In this document: positions 36,701-44,898 of the stretch, one piece after another | How positions within the stretch are numbered: position 1 is the first letter of the stretch | How the letters are laid out: each line of letters opens with the position of its first letter | Assembly: GCA_013540605.1 (NCBI GenBank) | Contig: JABVCK010000015.1 | Location: 46,909-110,908, forward strand | From: Bacillota bacterium | GTDB lineage: Bacteria > Bacillota > Clostridia > Ch29 | Direction: 5' to 3' | Length of the DNA stretch: 64,000 bases | Translations under genes and position numbers: made by a program | Notes under the pieces: generated by a model | The model's input: only the letters and a program-made list of their open reading frames with translations | Told to the model about the DNA's origin: nothing | The model's database searches: none

Positions 36701-37462
36701 ATGGAAAAGAAAAAAGAGATTAAATGGAATCCAGATAACTTTGAACTACAAACGACAACGGTATGGTCATTCCCAGAACGAGGCAACTGGGCGACGCACA
36801 ATGCTAAATACAGGGGCAACTGGTCACCCTATATCCCCCGAAACCTCATTTTGCGCTATTCAAAAGAAGGAGATTTGGTCTTAGATCAGTTTTCCGGTGG
36901 AGGTACAACATTGGTAGAAGCAAAACTGTTGAACCGAAACATTATAGGAGTAGATATCAACCCTGCATCTATCAAGTTGTGTGAAAAAGCCGTAGACTTT
37001 GAATGGGAAAATTGTGGCGAGGTAAGTATCCGGCAGGGTGACGCCAGAGCCCTTGATTTTATATCCGATGAAAGCATTGATTTTATCTGTACCCATCCAC
37101 CCTACGCCAATATAATTCAGTATAGTGAAGATATTGAAGGAGATTTATCCCGTTTAAAAGTACCGAACTTTTTAGAAGAGATAAAAAAGGTGGCTGCTGA
37201 ATGCCACCGGGTTTTGAAAAAGGACAAGTTTTGTGCTATTTTGATGGGCGATACACGGCAAAAGGGACATATTGTCCCCATGAGTTTTGAGGTAATGAAA
37301 GTCTTTGAAACCACAGGATTTAAGACAAAAGAAATCATCATCAAGGAACAGCACAACTGCCAGGCAACTGGCTATTGGAAAAACCAAAGTTTTAAGTACA
37401 ACTTTTTGCTTATTGCACACGAGTATTTGTTTGTGTTCAGAAAACAAAGGGGGTATTCGTAG
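36701..37462 (+). CDS. Second DNA methyltransferase of the restriction-modification cluster
   Basis: This 253-residue beta-type methyltransferase has the catalytic motif ICTHPPYANIIQYS near 125 and the SAM-binding motif LDQFSGGGTTLVEAKLLNRN near 65. HPPY in place of DPPY or SPPY leaves the target base (adenine N6 or cytosine N4) open. By position it is the counterpart of DpnA, the single-strand GATC methylase of the DpnII operon, although gene order there is M-A-B. The ATG is 1 nt after the nuclease stop, so the two are coupled. Confidence 0.8.
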   Translation: MEKKKEIKWNPDNFELQTTTVWSFPERGNWATHNAKYRGNWSPYIPRNLILRYSKEGDLVLDQFSGGGTTLVEAKLLNRNIIGVDINPASIKLCEKAVDFEWENCGEVSIRQGDARALDFISDESIDFICTHPPYANIIQYSEDIEGDLSRLKVPNFLEEIKKVAAECHRVLKKDKFCAILMGDTRQKGHIVPMSFEVMKVFETTGFKTKEIIIKEQHNCQATGYWKNQSFKYNFLLIAHEYLFVFRKQRGYS

Positions 37463-37563
37463 GATAAAGATGAATTGTTAACTATGTGCGAAGATTTAAT
37501 TAATAATATCCAATTTGATGGTACTGCATTAAAAGCCAACAAGTATAATAGGAGTGATTTTAA

Positions 37564-38280
37564 ATGCTGGTAGGCATCCTAGTGTCCATACTGCTTGCGG
37601 TATTGGGCTTACTTATAAAGCACTTCAAATGCGATTGGCTGATCTCCGGTTACAACACTATGCCGGAGTACAAGAAAAAAAATGTAGATGTTGACGGTCT
37701 TAGAAGATTTGTTGGGAACAACCTCCTGTTCATGTCGGTTATCCTGCTGCAGGCGTTTTATTCAAATCATACCGGCCGCTCGACTCTATTTGTTTTAATG
37801 CTTGCAGTATTCATGGGGTATGCTTTATATACTGCTTTCAAGGCCCAAACCTTTGATAAAAACCCCAGGAGCAAAAACGAGAAACGGGTACTGTTCCTGG
37901 TTATGGGTATCGTTTCAGTGATTCTGCTTGGATCATTTGGAATGGTACTTTACGGGGGCAGAGCGCCGGAAATACTGGTAACCTCCGAATACCTGGAAAT
38001 TGGAGGAATGTATGGGGTGAGACAACCCATGAAGGATATTGCTGAAGTTGCATTGAAAGACAGTATTCCGCAAATCACACGGAAGATCAACGGATATAAT
38101 GCAGGAGGCATCAAGAAAGGGGCCTTTTATCTCGAAGGCCTTGGCCGGGGGACACTTTTCCTCCAATCGTCGGATGGACCGTTTATATTTATAACCACCG
38201 GTGACAGTTTCATAATAATTAATTTTAGGGACAGCAGAAAAACTGAGGAATTGTATAACAATATTCAAAGCAATAGATAG
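37564..38280 (+). CDS. DUF3784 membrane protein with PH-like C-terminal domain
   Basis: This 238-residue protein has three N-terminal membrane helices (LVGILVSILLAVLGLLI, NLLFMSVILLQAFY, TLFVLMLAVFMGYAL) containing the DUF3784 signature SGYNTMPEYKKKNVD. A fourth helix (FLVMGIVSVILLGSFGMV) and a soluble beta-rich domain of about 110 residues follow, ending in IIINFRDSRKTEELY, typical of bacterial PH-like domains. The function is unknown. The ATG follows AATAGGAGTG. Confidence 0.82.
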   Translation: MLVGILVSILLAVLGLLIKHFKCDWLISGYNTMPEYKKKNVDVDGLRRFVGNNLLFMSVILLQAFYSNHTGRSTLFVLMLAVFMGYALYTAFKAQTFDKNPRSKNEKRVLFLVMGIVSVILLGSFGMVLYGGRAPEILVTSEYLEIGGMYGVRQPMKDIAEVALKDSIPQITRKINGYNAGGIKKGAFYLEGLGRGTLFLQSSDGPFIFITTGDSFIIINFRDSRKTEELYNNIQSNR

Positions 38281-38307
38281 CCCTTGTTAATTGAATACTA
38301 TTCTTCT

Positions 38308-38511
38308 CTATTCGTCATAGGAGAAAAGTTCATCAACGGTTGTCTCAAGGGCCTTGGCTATGTCAAAGGCCAGCTTTAAGGATGGATTGTACTTCCCCTT
38401 TTCCAGGTGCACAATGGTTTCTCTCCTGACATTCACCATGTTCGCCAGGTCCTCCTGGGTTAGACCCAGTCTGGCTCTGAATTCCTTCATCCTTGTAGCC
38501 AAAATGGGCAT
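38308..38511 (-). CDS. Small Cro/CI-type transcriptional regulator
   Basis: This 67-residue protein is a single XRE helix-turn-helix: [20 protein letters not shown], then [20 protein letters not shown], ending [16 protein letters not shown] 38511 is chosen because the upstream DUF3796 gene ends 1 nt before it and AGGTG lies in that gene's end, giving coupled translation. It probably regulates its own two-gene operon. Confidence 0.88.
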   Translation of the reverse strand: MPILATRMKEFRARLGLTQEDLANMVNVRRETIVHLEKGKYNPSLKLAFDIAKALETTVDELFSYDE

Positions 38512-38512
38512 T

Positions 38513-38722
38513 TCATTCACCTGCCCCATCGTAAATTTGCAGCGAAAAGGTGAATGTCAAATTATTAATATTTTCTACCAGCCTTTCATCGTATTTAACA
38601 CGAGCGAACCCAAAAAAACCGAAGAAACCAAAGAAACCGTAAAACCCGATATTTGACGTGAACAGACCAAGGAGGCCTAAAAGCCCAAGTAGGCCAAGAT
38701 ATTTCAACCAGTTTTTATTCAT
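38513..38722 (-). CDS. DUF3796-like small membrane protein with LLG/GFF repeats
   Basis: This 69-residue protein is dominated by two short repeats: [13 protein letters not shown] (residues 8-20) and [13 protein letters not shown] (about 27-39), then a charged tail [13 protein letters not shown]. The repetition is also visible in the DNA as tandem 9-nt units. Such GLL/GFF-rich small membrane proteins accompany XRE regulators in clostridia. ATG 38722 has GGGAGG 7 nt upstream. Confidence 0.8.
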   Translation of the reverse strand: MNKNWLKYLGLLGLLGLLGLFTSNIGFYGFFGFFGFFGFARVKYDERLVENINNLTFTFSLQIYDGAGE

Positions 38723-38804
38723 ATTGCAACCTCCCATGTTATATAATTTTAACTTTATGTTATAAATATATAACATATTAAGCCTCAAGTCAACAACAAT
38801 TTTA

Positions 38805-38833
38805 TTGACGTACGTTAATGCGTACGATATAAT
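38805..38833 (+). promoter_or_regulatory. Promoter and operator of the YefM-YoeB module
   Basis: TTGACG (38805-38810), a 17-nt spacer and TATAAT (38828-38833) form a near-consensus sigma-A promoter. Two CGTACG palindromes at 38809-38814 and 38821-38826, 12 bp apart, lie between and over the boxes, matching the TGTACA-type palindromes bound by YefM in other bacteria. Autorepression is the likely control. Confidence 0.75.
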
Positions 38834-38853
38834 TTGCATAGGAGGTGGAACCT

Positions 38854-39105
38854 GTGAAAACCATTAATATTACAAGGGCAAGACAGGATTTATACAATCT
38901 CGTGGATGAAACGCTCAAGACGAGCCAACCGATACAGATATTGGGGAAACGCGGAGATGCTGTTTTAATCTCTTTAGAAGATTGGAATGCAATACAGGAA
39001 ACCTTATATCTGTTATCAATTCCGAACATGAGGGAACAGTTGCTTGAGGGAATAAAAACTCCGCTCGATGAGTGTGTGGAGGATATAGGATGGGATATAA
39101 ATTAG
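38854..39105 (+). CDS. yefM: Antitoxin, YefM/Phd family
   Basis: This 83-residue antitoxin has the YefM pattern: KTINITRARQDLYNLVDETL at the start (DNA-binding fold) and ILGKRGDAVLISLEDWNAIQETLYLLS in the middle, with a disordered acidic C-terminus that should wrap the toxin. GTG 38854 follows GGAGGTGG. It overlaps the toxin gene by 16 nt. Confidence 0.93.
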   Translation: MKTINITRARQDLYNLVDETLKTSQPIQILGKRGDAVLISLEDWNAIQETLYLLSIPNMREQLLEGIKTPLDECVEDIGWDIN

Positions 39106-39389
39106 TTTTCACTAAGCGTGCGGAAAATGATGCGAGAAAGCTGGAACAGGCCGGACTGGAAAAAAAAGCTATAGATCTGCTGAAAATAATTAAAAACAAC
39201 CCCTATCAAACCCCTCCACCATACGAAAAGCTGTCCGGTGACTTGAAAGGTATGTATTCCAGAAGGATTAATATTCAGCACAGACTTATATACGCAGTTT
39301 TTAGCAATAGTACAAACCAAAAGGATTCAAATGGAGTTTTATATGAGGGAATAGTGAAAGTGTTAAAGATGTGGACGCATTACGAATAG
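39090..39389 (+). CDS. yoeB: Toxin, Txe/YoeB family mRNA interferase
   Basis: This 99-residue RelE-superfamily ribonuclease carries KLVFTKRAENDARKLEQAGL, PYQTPPPYEKLSGDLKGMYSRRI and the C-terminal HRLIYAVF ... VLKMWTHYE, including catalytic Glu, Arg, His and Tyr positions. It cleaves mRNA on the ribosome when free of YefM. ATG 39090 is preceded by GGAGGATATAGG within the antitoxin gene. It has a few extra residues in the loop before EGIVKVLK compared with E. coli YoeB. Confidence 0.93.
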   Translation: MGYKLVFTKRAENDARKLEQAGLEKKAIDLLKIIKNNPYQTPPPYEKLSGDLKGMYSRRINIQHRLIYAVFSNSTNQKDSNGVLYEGIVKVLKMWTHYE

Positions 39390-39440
39390 TTCGTCAAAGG
39401 TTGTCCAAGGGCCTTGGTTAAGCCCGAAGTCAACCGCGAA

Positions 39441-39475
39441 AATAAAAACCGCTTCCCGAAATGGGAAACGGTTTT
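39441..39475 (-). terminator. Intrinsic terminator of tRNA-Pro
   Basis: On the minus strand AAAACCGTTTCCC pairs with GGGAAGCGGTTTT around ATTTC, followed by TTTATTTT. It begins 1-2 nt after the encoded CCA. Confidence 0.85.
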
Positions 39476-39476
39476 A

Positions 39477-39553
39477 TGGTCGGAGTGAGAGGATTTGAAC
39501 CTCCGGCCTCTGCGTCCCGAACGCAGCGCTCTACCAAGCTGAGCCACACCCCG
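39477..39553 (-). tRNA. tRNA-Pro (anticodon CGG)
   Basis: This 77-nt gene folds as a standard cloverleaf. The acceptor is CGGGGTG with CACTCCG, the anticodon stem CTGCG/CGCAG encloses TTCGGGA (anticodon CGG, reading CCG), and the T loop is GGTTCAAATCC. The 3' CCA is encoded. It stands alone and reads leftward. Confidence 0.95.
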
Positions 39554-39689
39554 AAAAGGAAGGATATAAAGCCTTACTTAAAGTAGTATAACTTAATTCA
39601 CATAAAAAATCAATATTTTGCTCATCAATAACTTTAATTGCCAGGCCGTCCGTGCCCGGGCCCTTACATAGAATGGATTGAAACGCAGA

Positions 39690-40070
39690 CTATATCTTAA
39701 ACCCCTGGATAAATTCGATTTCTGCGCCGTTTGGGTCCAGCACAAAGATGAATCTTTCCCCTCCCGGCGTCTCGACTGGTCCGCGCACCACCGGAATATC
39801 CTTCTCCTTAAGCACTTCCATAGTTTTGTCCAGGTCCTCTACTTCAAAACCGATAGATACAAGCTGAACGCTATCTTCGCTGCAGGCATTCTTCATATGC
39901 CCGGACGCAATCAGCTCGATTTTGTTACCGTTTTTGTCCTCCAAAAAAACGATGTCAACACCTTTTTGCGGGCTAAATCTCAGCACTTCCTTGAGCATCA
40001 AAACTCCTGTGTAAAACTCAAGGGATTCTTCCATGTCCTTAACCTTTACCGTAGCAAATGCGTACTTCAT
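39690..40070 (-). CDS. VOC (glyoxalase/bleomycin-resistance fold) protein
   Basis: This 126-residue vicinal-oxygen-chelate fold protein has two beta-alpha-beta modules: YAFATVKVKDMEESLEFYTGV and LVSIGFEVEDLDKTMEVLKEK, ending FVLDPNGAEIEFIQ. Metal ligands would be the Glu near the end of module 1 (KIELI) and the terminal Glu. It looks like a lactoylglutathione-lyase-like protein; the substrate is unknown. Confidence 0.85.
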   Translation of the reverse strand: MKYAFATVKVKDMEESLEFYTGVLMLKEVLRFSPQKGVDIVFLEDKNGNKIELIASGHMKNACSEDSVQLVSIGFEVEDLDKTMEVLKEKDIPVVRGPVETPGGERFIFVLDPNGAEIEFIQGFKI

Positions 40071-40126
40071 AAAATAATCCTCCCTTCAGGCTTGAATTAC
40101 TATCGCCTCCACTTAAACCGAACTAT

Positions 40127-40753
40127 TTACTGTGCAGCCCATTTTTCAACAGACGTTATTTGTCCATTTTTGTAAATCCAGCGTTGGTAAAATGGCTTGT
40201 ATCCACCTTCTGGGTTTAAGCCACGGTTCCAAATAACAAGGCTCCCAGGTTTATCATCAACCAATTCCCCAACAGCAAACTCGTAATTGTCCCACTCAAG
40301 CTGTTTAAGCTGTCCCTTATCCGCATCATATAAATACGCTCCATAATACATCCCCATGGACCCGCCACCCCACAGCACAACGATCAGGACAGGGTGTTCA
40401 GCTCCCACATGGTAAGTCCCCACAACTGAAATGGCTCCCTTTTCTTTATCAAGTAGGACCTGGCCATCTGCGGAATACACTGTTAAAGGCCCTCCGAGTT
40501 TTTCATTTAATACCTCGGGAGGTAGTGACGATGGTGGTCCAAGAATTATCTCTTCCTTACCGTCACCGGTCAAATCCGCCAGTAACTGTTGACGATCCAT
40601 TGTTGACTCCGGTAACACATTATTAACTGCGTTGTTCTGGTTCTTATCGTTATTTACAGGTTCTTGTTGTGAAGGATTAGCATTACATCCAGCAAGAAGA
40701 AAGACCATAAAAAGCCCTAAAACAAGAAGGAAACCTAAACGTCTCATTCGCAC
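40127..40753 (-). CDS. Lipoprotein of unknown function, FG-GAP-like region
   Basis: This 208-residue protein has a lipoprotein signal (lipobox LLAGC, Cys near 23), an Asn/Gln-rich linker, and a globular domain with ADLTGDGKEEIILGPP, an Asp-rich calcium-binding-type loop like those in VCBS/FG-GAP repeats. It ends with a repeated beta-meander (YQRWIYKNGQITSVEKW). No family name can be given. It is monocistronic. Confidence 0.75.
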   Translation of the reverse strand: MRMRRLGFLLVLGLFMVFLLAGCNANPSQQEPVNNDKNQNNAVNNVLPESTMDRQQLLADLTGDGKEEIILGPPSSLPPEVLNEKLGGPLTVYSADGQVLLDKEKGAISVVGTYHVGAEHPVLIVVLWGGGSMGMYYGAYLYDADKGQLKQLEWDNYEFAVGELVDDKPGSLVIWNRGLNPEGGYKPFYQRWIYKNGQITSVEKWAAQ

Positions 40754-40814
40754 ACCTCCAACAGTCCCAATCTATATTTTACCATAAGCGATTGCTGTAT
40801 CTCAATAAAGTTGC

Positions 40815-41362
40815 TTATGCCCTTCGGAGTGTGAACCAGTTTTCCGACAGGGCAGTGAATTTGTCCGGTACATAGGTGCTATAATCCCAACGGCTTTCGT
40901 ACAAACGGCCTTCGACTTTTTCTTCCATTCCTTCAATTTGTATGACCAAAGTTTTCCTGGGAGCCCTCTTTTCTTCTTTTTGAACTTTCTCCGGCTGTTT
41001 TTGGCCCGGTTCTTTTTGTATTTCCCAGGGCATTTGGCACGGTGATTTCGTGGAGCCGATCAACCAGATACGTGCGCGGACCATTCCACAGAAACTCGCT
41101 TTGCTGCCAGGAAGTGAAGGCTTTACCTCGGCCAGGGAGATGAGCATGCTGGTAAACCTGCTCAACCAGTTGCGGCAAAAGGCGCTCTGCACTATGAAAG
41201 GCGCCCGATGCTACCAGTTGTTTGTGCGCACTCTCTCGACTCCTCCCCATATACCGATAAAAGAGTTCATTGATAAACGACAGGTGGACATAGTGGACAT
41301 ATAGGTATGTAGAAATATATACCCACCTGGGCCAGGTATCCGCTTAGTCTTGGGATTCTGAG
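40815..41362 (-). pseudogene. Decayed gene of unrecognised family, one frameshift
   Basis: Two minus-strand frames complement each other. The upstream one (from about 41362 to 40933) encodes YVHLSFINELFYRYMGRSRE then LLPQLVEQVYQHAHLPGRG and FLWNGPRTYLVDRLHEITVP. The downstream one (to 40815) encodes RKTLVIQIEGMEEKVEGRLY then WDYSTYVPDKFTAL. The switch is near 41010-41040. There is no start codon upstream. It may be a transposase or integrase relic, but I do not recognise it. Confidence 0.5.
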
Positions 41363-41708
41363 AGTATGAGGATGTTCATGCTTGAATTATTCACTTACTT
41401 TTTCCCACCTTTGAATCACATCTTCTACGTAATACGTAAGCTGTACCCTTACACGCACCTGATATTTCAAGTCCCCTTTTTCCCATACTACTTTCATCTT
41501 ATCAAATTAATAATATAATTATATTAGTTTTTGTGGTAAGATAATAATAGGGGAAAAATACTGAGAATATTGTAAAGGCTTTTATTCTTCCAGAGTGTTC
41601 AGAAAGGAAGAGACATGAGCTTGTAAAATGCTTAAAGGCTTGCAAAAGCTTTTATAAATATAATAACAGAGTATCTTGACTTAAAACAGATTAAGGTGGT
41701 GATCTTCA

Positions 41709-41939
41709 ATGCTTGCATTAAAAGGTTATTTTAATGGAAAAGAGTTTATACCTTTAGAAAAAGTTAATATAAAACCTAATCAAAAGGTTATCATTACAAT
41801 ACTTGACGAGTATATAAGCCCAAATGAGAAGCCAGAGAAGCCTTATAAGAAATATATAGGTAAGCTGAGTGCAGAAAGTTTTGATGAAATAAATGAGGCT
41901 TTAAAGGAAACAGAAAAGGTTGATTTAAATGAATGGTAA
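41709..41939 (+). CDS. vapB: Putative VapB-like antitoxin
   Basis: This 76-residue protein begins with a swapped-hairpin-like segment MLALKGYFNGKEFIPLEKVN with IKPNQKVIITIL, as in AF2212/DUF2281-type antitoxins, and ends with an acidic helix SAESFDEINEALKETEKVDL likely to bind the toxin. The ATG has AAGGTGGTG upstream. It overlaps the PIN gene by 11 nt. Naming rests on this pairing. In the gap 41363-41708 I see only AT-rich sequence and a weak 36-codon reading frame. Confidence 0.8.
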   Translation: MLALKGYFNGKEFIPLEKVNIKPNQKVIITILDEYISPNEKPEKPYKKYIGKLSAESFDEINEALKETEKVDLNEW

Positions 41940-42315
41940 TCTAATTGATACGAATGTAATCATAAAATTACTCAACGGTGATCAGGCAACAGTTGATATG
42001 TTCGAAACTCTTATTGATATAAAAATATCCTCAGTGACAGCTGGGGAGTTGTATTACGGAGCCCGAAAATCCAGTAAAGTAAAAGAGAATTTGGAACTTT
42101 TCAAAGGTTTTCTGTCTGAATATCATATAATTGAAATTGATGAAAGCGTTAGTAATGTTTATGGTGAGCTTAAGGCAAACCTTGTTAAACAAGGCATAAA
42201 TATTCCTGAAAATGATATTTGGATTGCTGCAACAGCTATTTACAATAACTTAACTTTAGTCACCTACGATGAACATTTTAAGAAGATTAACAGTTTGTCT
42301 TTATTAAAAACATAA
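41929..42315 (+). CDS. vapC: PIN-domain toxin, VapC family
   Basis: This 128-residue PIN ribonuclease has the acidic active-site residues in LIDTNVIIKLLNG (Asp near 7), SVTAGELYYGARK (Glu near 40), ENDIWIAATAI (Asp near 96) and LVTYDEHF (Asp near 115). VapC toxins cut tRNA or rRNA; the target cannot be predicted. Its start lies within the antitoxin gene. Confidence 0.92.
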   Translation: MNGNLIDTNVIIKLLNGDQATVDMFETLIDIKISSVTAGELYYGARKSSKVKENLELFKGFLSEYHIIEIDESVSNVYGELKANLVKQGINIPENDIWIAATAIYNNLTLVTYDEHFKKINSLSLLKT

Positions 42316-42334
42316 TTTACCTAACATAATTGTG

Positions 42335-42373
42335 AACCTCCCCCACCTACGCTTCGCTAAGAGGAGGAGGTTT
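42335..42373 (+). terminator. Hairpin after vapC
   Basis: AACCTCCCCC pairs imperfectly with GAGGAGGAGGTT around CACCTACGCTTCGCTAA; TTTTAGAG follows. It is the likely end of the vapBC transcript. Confidence 0.55.
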
Positions 42374-42401
42374 TAGAGAGCATAACCATCACAAGGTATG
42401 G

Positions 42402-42441
42402 GCGGTAACCCGATTGGGTTAACCGCACCCGCGAAGGGTGC
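42402..42441. repeat. Two abutting hairpins in the vapC-mutS2 gap
   Basis: GCGGTAACCC (42402-42411) pairs with GGGTTAACCGC (42416-42426) around GATT. GCACCC (42425-42430) pairs with GGGTGC (42436-42441) around GCGAA. No T-run follows. Such paired GC-rich hairpins in AT-rich sequence suggest a structured RNA or the subterminal end of a lost mobile element. Confidence 0.45.
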
Positions 42442-42481
42442 CAGCCTTAGTCTTCACCTAGATAATCATACTTTTACTTTC

Positions 42482-42515
42482 AATAAGGGAATATTTCAAG
42501 CCTGACCCCTTTTCC
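42482..42515. repeat. 34-bp dispersed repeat, copy 2 (inverted relative to copy 1)
   Basis: This is the exact reverse complement of 12280-12313 over 34 bp. It ends on the last base of the mutS2 stop codon. Confidence 0.8.
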
Positions 42516-44887
42516 TAGTGTATCTCAACAATAGTTACCCCGTCGCCTCCTTCACCAAAGACACCCTTCCTAAACGATGCCACATGCTGGTGCGACTTGA
42601 GAAGCTGCTGTATACCGCTCCTCAGCACCCCGGTCCCCTTCCCGTGAATTATGGTCACCTGCTTCAATCCCGACAGGCTTGCGTCGTCCAGGTACTTGTC
42701 CACGTTCATCAAGGCGTCGTCCAGAACCTGCCCCCTTACATCCAGTTCCGGTGAAAACGTACTGGCCTTTGAAACGGGCCGCCTTGGTGAGCTAAGAATT
42801 TCCTGCGGTTTCTCCTCTTCAACCTTTTGTATATTAGTAGTGCTCACCTTTATCTTCATGATTCCCACCTGAACCAGAACTTCATTTTCATCCGTTTTCT
42901 CAATGACCGTTCCCTTTTGTCCCAGGCTTACAACCTTAACAGGGTCGCCCGGTTTTATATCCTGAGGGGGCTTGCTGCTGCCTCCCTCCCTCAAACCCCT
43001 GCTCAGGGCTTCTTCAAGCTTCTCAATATCCCATTTTATCCTTTTCCTGACTTCATCGATTCTCTTGTTCCTCTGTCTTGCTTCCACATCATTAAGGTTT
43101 CTCAGTTCCTTTATCAGTTGATTTGACTCTTCCCTTGCCTGTTCCAGTATGGTCCTTGCTTCCTTCCGGGCCTCGTCCAGGATTTTCTCTCTTTTTTCCT
43201 CAAGTTTCCCGATTTTCGCGTTGTACTCTGCCTTTATCCTTTCTACCTCGTGTCTAATATTTTCAGCCCATTCCTTTTCCTGCTCGGCCGCCTTTTTGTT
43301 CCTCTCCAGGTCGCCGATAAGGTCTTCAAACCTAACCTCTTCCCCCGAAAGGAAATCCGCAGCCCTGTTGATAATATCCTCATTCAGGCCCAACCTCCTG
43401 GATATCTCAAAAGCGTTGGATTTCCCCGGTATTCCTATGGTCAGACGGTACGTCGGACTCAGGGTTTCTACATTGAATTCAACGCTTGCATTTTCCACCC
43501 TTTCCTCGGACAATGCGTACTGCTTGAGTTCACTGTAATGGGTGGTCGCTATGGTTTTTATGCTTTTCCTGTTCAGAAAATCCAGTATGGACATTGCCAG
43601 GGCAGCGCCTTCGGTCGGGTCGGTTCCCGCCCCCAGTTCGTCCAGGAGGACGAGGCTGTCCCTTGACACATGCCTTAATATATCAACAATATTTGTCATA
43701 TGGGAGGAAAATGTGCTGAGGCTCTGTTCTATGCTCTGCTCATCTCCTATATCCGCAAAGACATCCGAAAACATCGTAAGCTCGGTACCCTCCTGGCAGG
43801 GTACGTGCAGCCCCGACTGCGCCATCAGTATTACCAATCCTACCGTCTTCAGGGTTACGGTCTTTCCGCCGGTGTTAGGCCCGGTGATTACGAGTATGTC
43901 AAAGTCCTTGCCGAGGTGTACGCTGACCGGCACCACGGTATCCCGGGGTATCAGCGGGTGCCTGGCCTTCATAATGTTGATGTATCCTTCGGTGTTGTAT
44001 ATAGGCCTGCTGCCGTCCAGCTCCAACCCGAATTTAGCCCGCGCGAATATATAGTCCAGCTCTATCAGGGTTTCCATATCAGAATACAGGTCGTCCAGGA
44101 TCTCGCTGACCATCAGTGTCAAGGCAGACAGTATCCTCTCAATCTCTATCTTCTCCTTTGCGCCGAGCTCCCGAAGCCTGTTGTTCAACTCCACAACCGC
44201 CATCGGCTCTATGAATAGTGTGGCCCCGGTAGACGACTGGTCGTGGACTATACCCGGCACGCTGCCCCTATACTCCTGTTTTACGGGAATGACGTACCTG
44301 TCTCCCCTGGTAGTAACGATAGCATCCTGCAGAAATTTTTGAAATTTGCCCGATGAGATAAAGGAGTTCATCTTACTCCTGATTTCCTCATTTGCCGAGG
44401 CTATCTGCCGCCTTATGCTTCTCAGGGCAGGGCTGGCATCGTCGGATAGCTGGCCCGGACCCTCTATACAGCGGAATATTTCTCTCTCGGTTTGGGGATG
44501 GGAAACCAGCCGGGCAGCCATCTCGGTAATGGTTTCATAGTTTACGCCCTCCTTTTCCCTCTCAGCAACCATATAATTCTTCATATTGCGTACAGCCCTG
44601 AGCAGGTCCCCCACATGCAATAGCTGCTCTGTGTCCAGGATTCCCCCGGCTTCAACCCTCCGGAAAATGTTGAAAAGGTCCCGTACCCCCGCAAGGGGAG
44701 GTTCACCCTTTTTTATTACTAGGTAAGACGCTTCGGCGGTTTCCTGCTGAAGCCTCTCCACCTCTTCCAGATCCTTGGAAGGCATAATGCCCAGGCATCT
44801 CTTCATTCCTGCCTCGGAAGAGGCCATGTCCGAAAGCCTCCGGGCAATTTTATCGAACTCCAGTACCCTTAGTGTTCTATCCTTCAT
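42515..44887 (-). CDS. mutS2: Endonuclease MutS2
   Basis: This 790-residue protein has a DNA-clamp region, a MutS ATPase core and a C-terminal Smr nuclease. Walker A is GPNTGGKTVTLKT near 335, Walker B is SLVLLDELGAGTDP near 410, and the signature region EQSLSTFSSHM is intact. A coiled coil at about 515-635 precedes the Smr domain with LDVRGQVLDDAL and IHGKGTGVLR. There is no mismatch-recognition domain. MutS2 suppresses homologous recombination and rescues collided ribosomes. The start is ATG 44887. Confidence 0.97.
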   Translation of the reverse strand: MKDRTLRVLEFDKIARRLSDMASSEAGMKRCLGIMPSKDLEEVERLQQETAEASYLVIKKGEPPLAGVRDLFNIFRRVEAGGILDTEQLLHVGDLLRAVRNMKNYMVAEREKEGVNYETITEMAARLVSHPQTEREIFRCIEGPGQLSDDASPALRSIRRQIASANEEIRSKMNSFISSGKFQKFLQDAIVTTRGDRYVIPVKQEYRGSVPGIVHDQSSTGATLFIEPMAVVELNNRLRELGAKEKIEIERILSALTLMVSEILDDLYSDMETLIELDYIFARAKFGLELDGSRPIYNTEGYINIMKARHPLIPRDTVVPVSVHLGKDFDILVITGPNTGGKTVTLKTVGLVILMAQSGLHVPCQEGTELTMFSDVFADIGDEQSIEQSLSTFSSHMTNIVDILRHVSRDSLVLLDELGAGTDPTEGAALAMSILDFLNRKSIKTIATTHYSELKQYALSEERVENASVEFNVETLSPTYRLTIGIPGKSNAFEISRRLGLNEDIINRAADFLSGEEVRFEDLIGDLERNKKAAEQEKEWAENIRHEVERIKAEYNAKIGKLEEKREKILDEARKEARTILEQAREESNQLIKELRNLNDVEARQRNKRIDEVRKRIKWDIEKLEEALSRGLREGGSSKPPQDIKPGDPVKVVSLGQKGTVIEKTDENEVLVQVGIMKIKVSTTNIQKVEEEKPQEILSSPRRPVSKASTFSPELDVRGQVLDDALMNVDKYLDDASLSGLKQVTIIHGKGTGVLRSGIQQLLKSHQHVASFRKGVFGEGGDGVTIVEIH

Positions 44888-44898
44888 GTGTCTACCCC

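Noticed and set aside
34757..37462. Phage defence island with additional unknown genes
   Set aside because: All three genes are explained by a DpnII-type system. The neighbouring DUF3784, HTH and toxin-antitoxin genes show no operon link to it.
41387..41497. 36-codon minus-strand frame (MKVVWEKGDLKYQVRVRVQL...)
   Set aside because: The composition looks protein-like but there is no convincing ribosome binding site, and I recognise no family. It may be a gene scrap.
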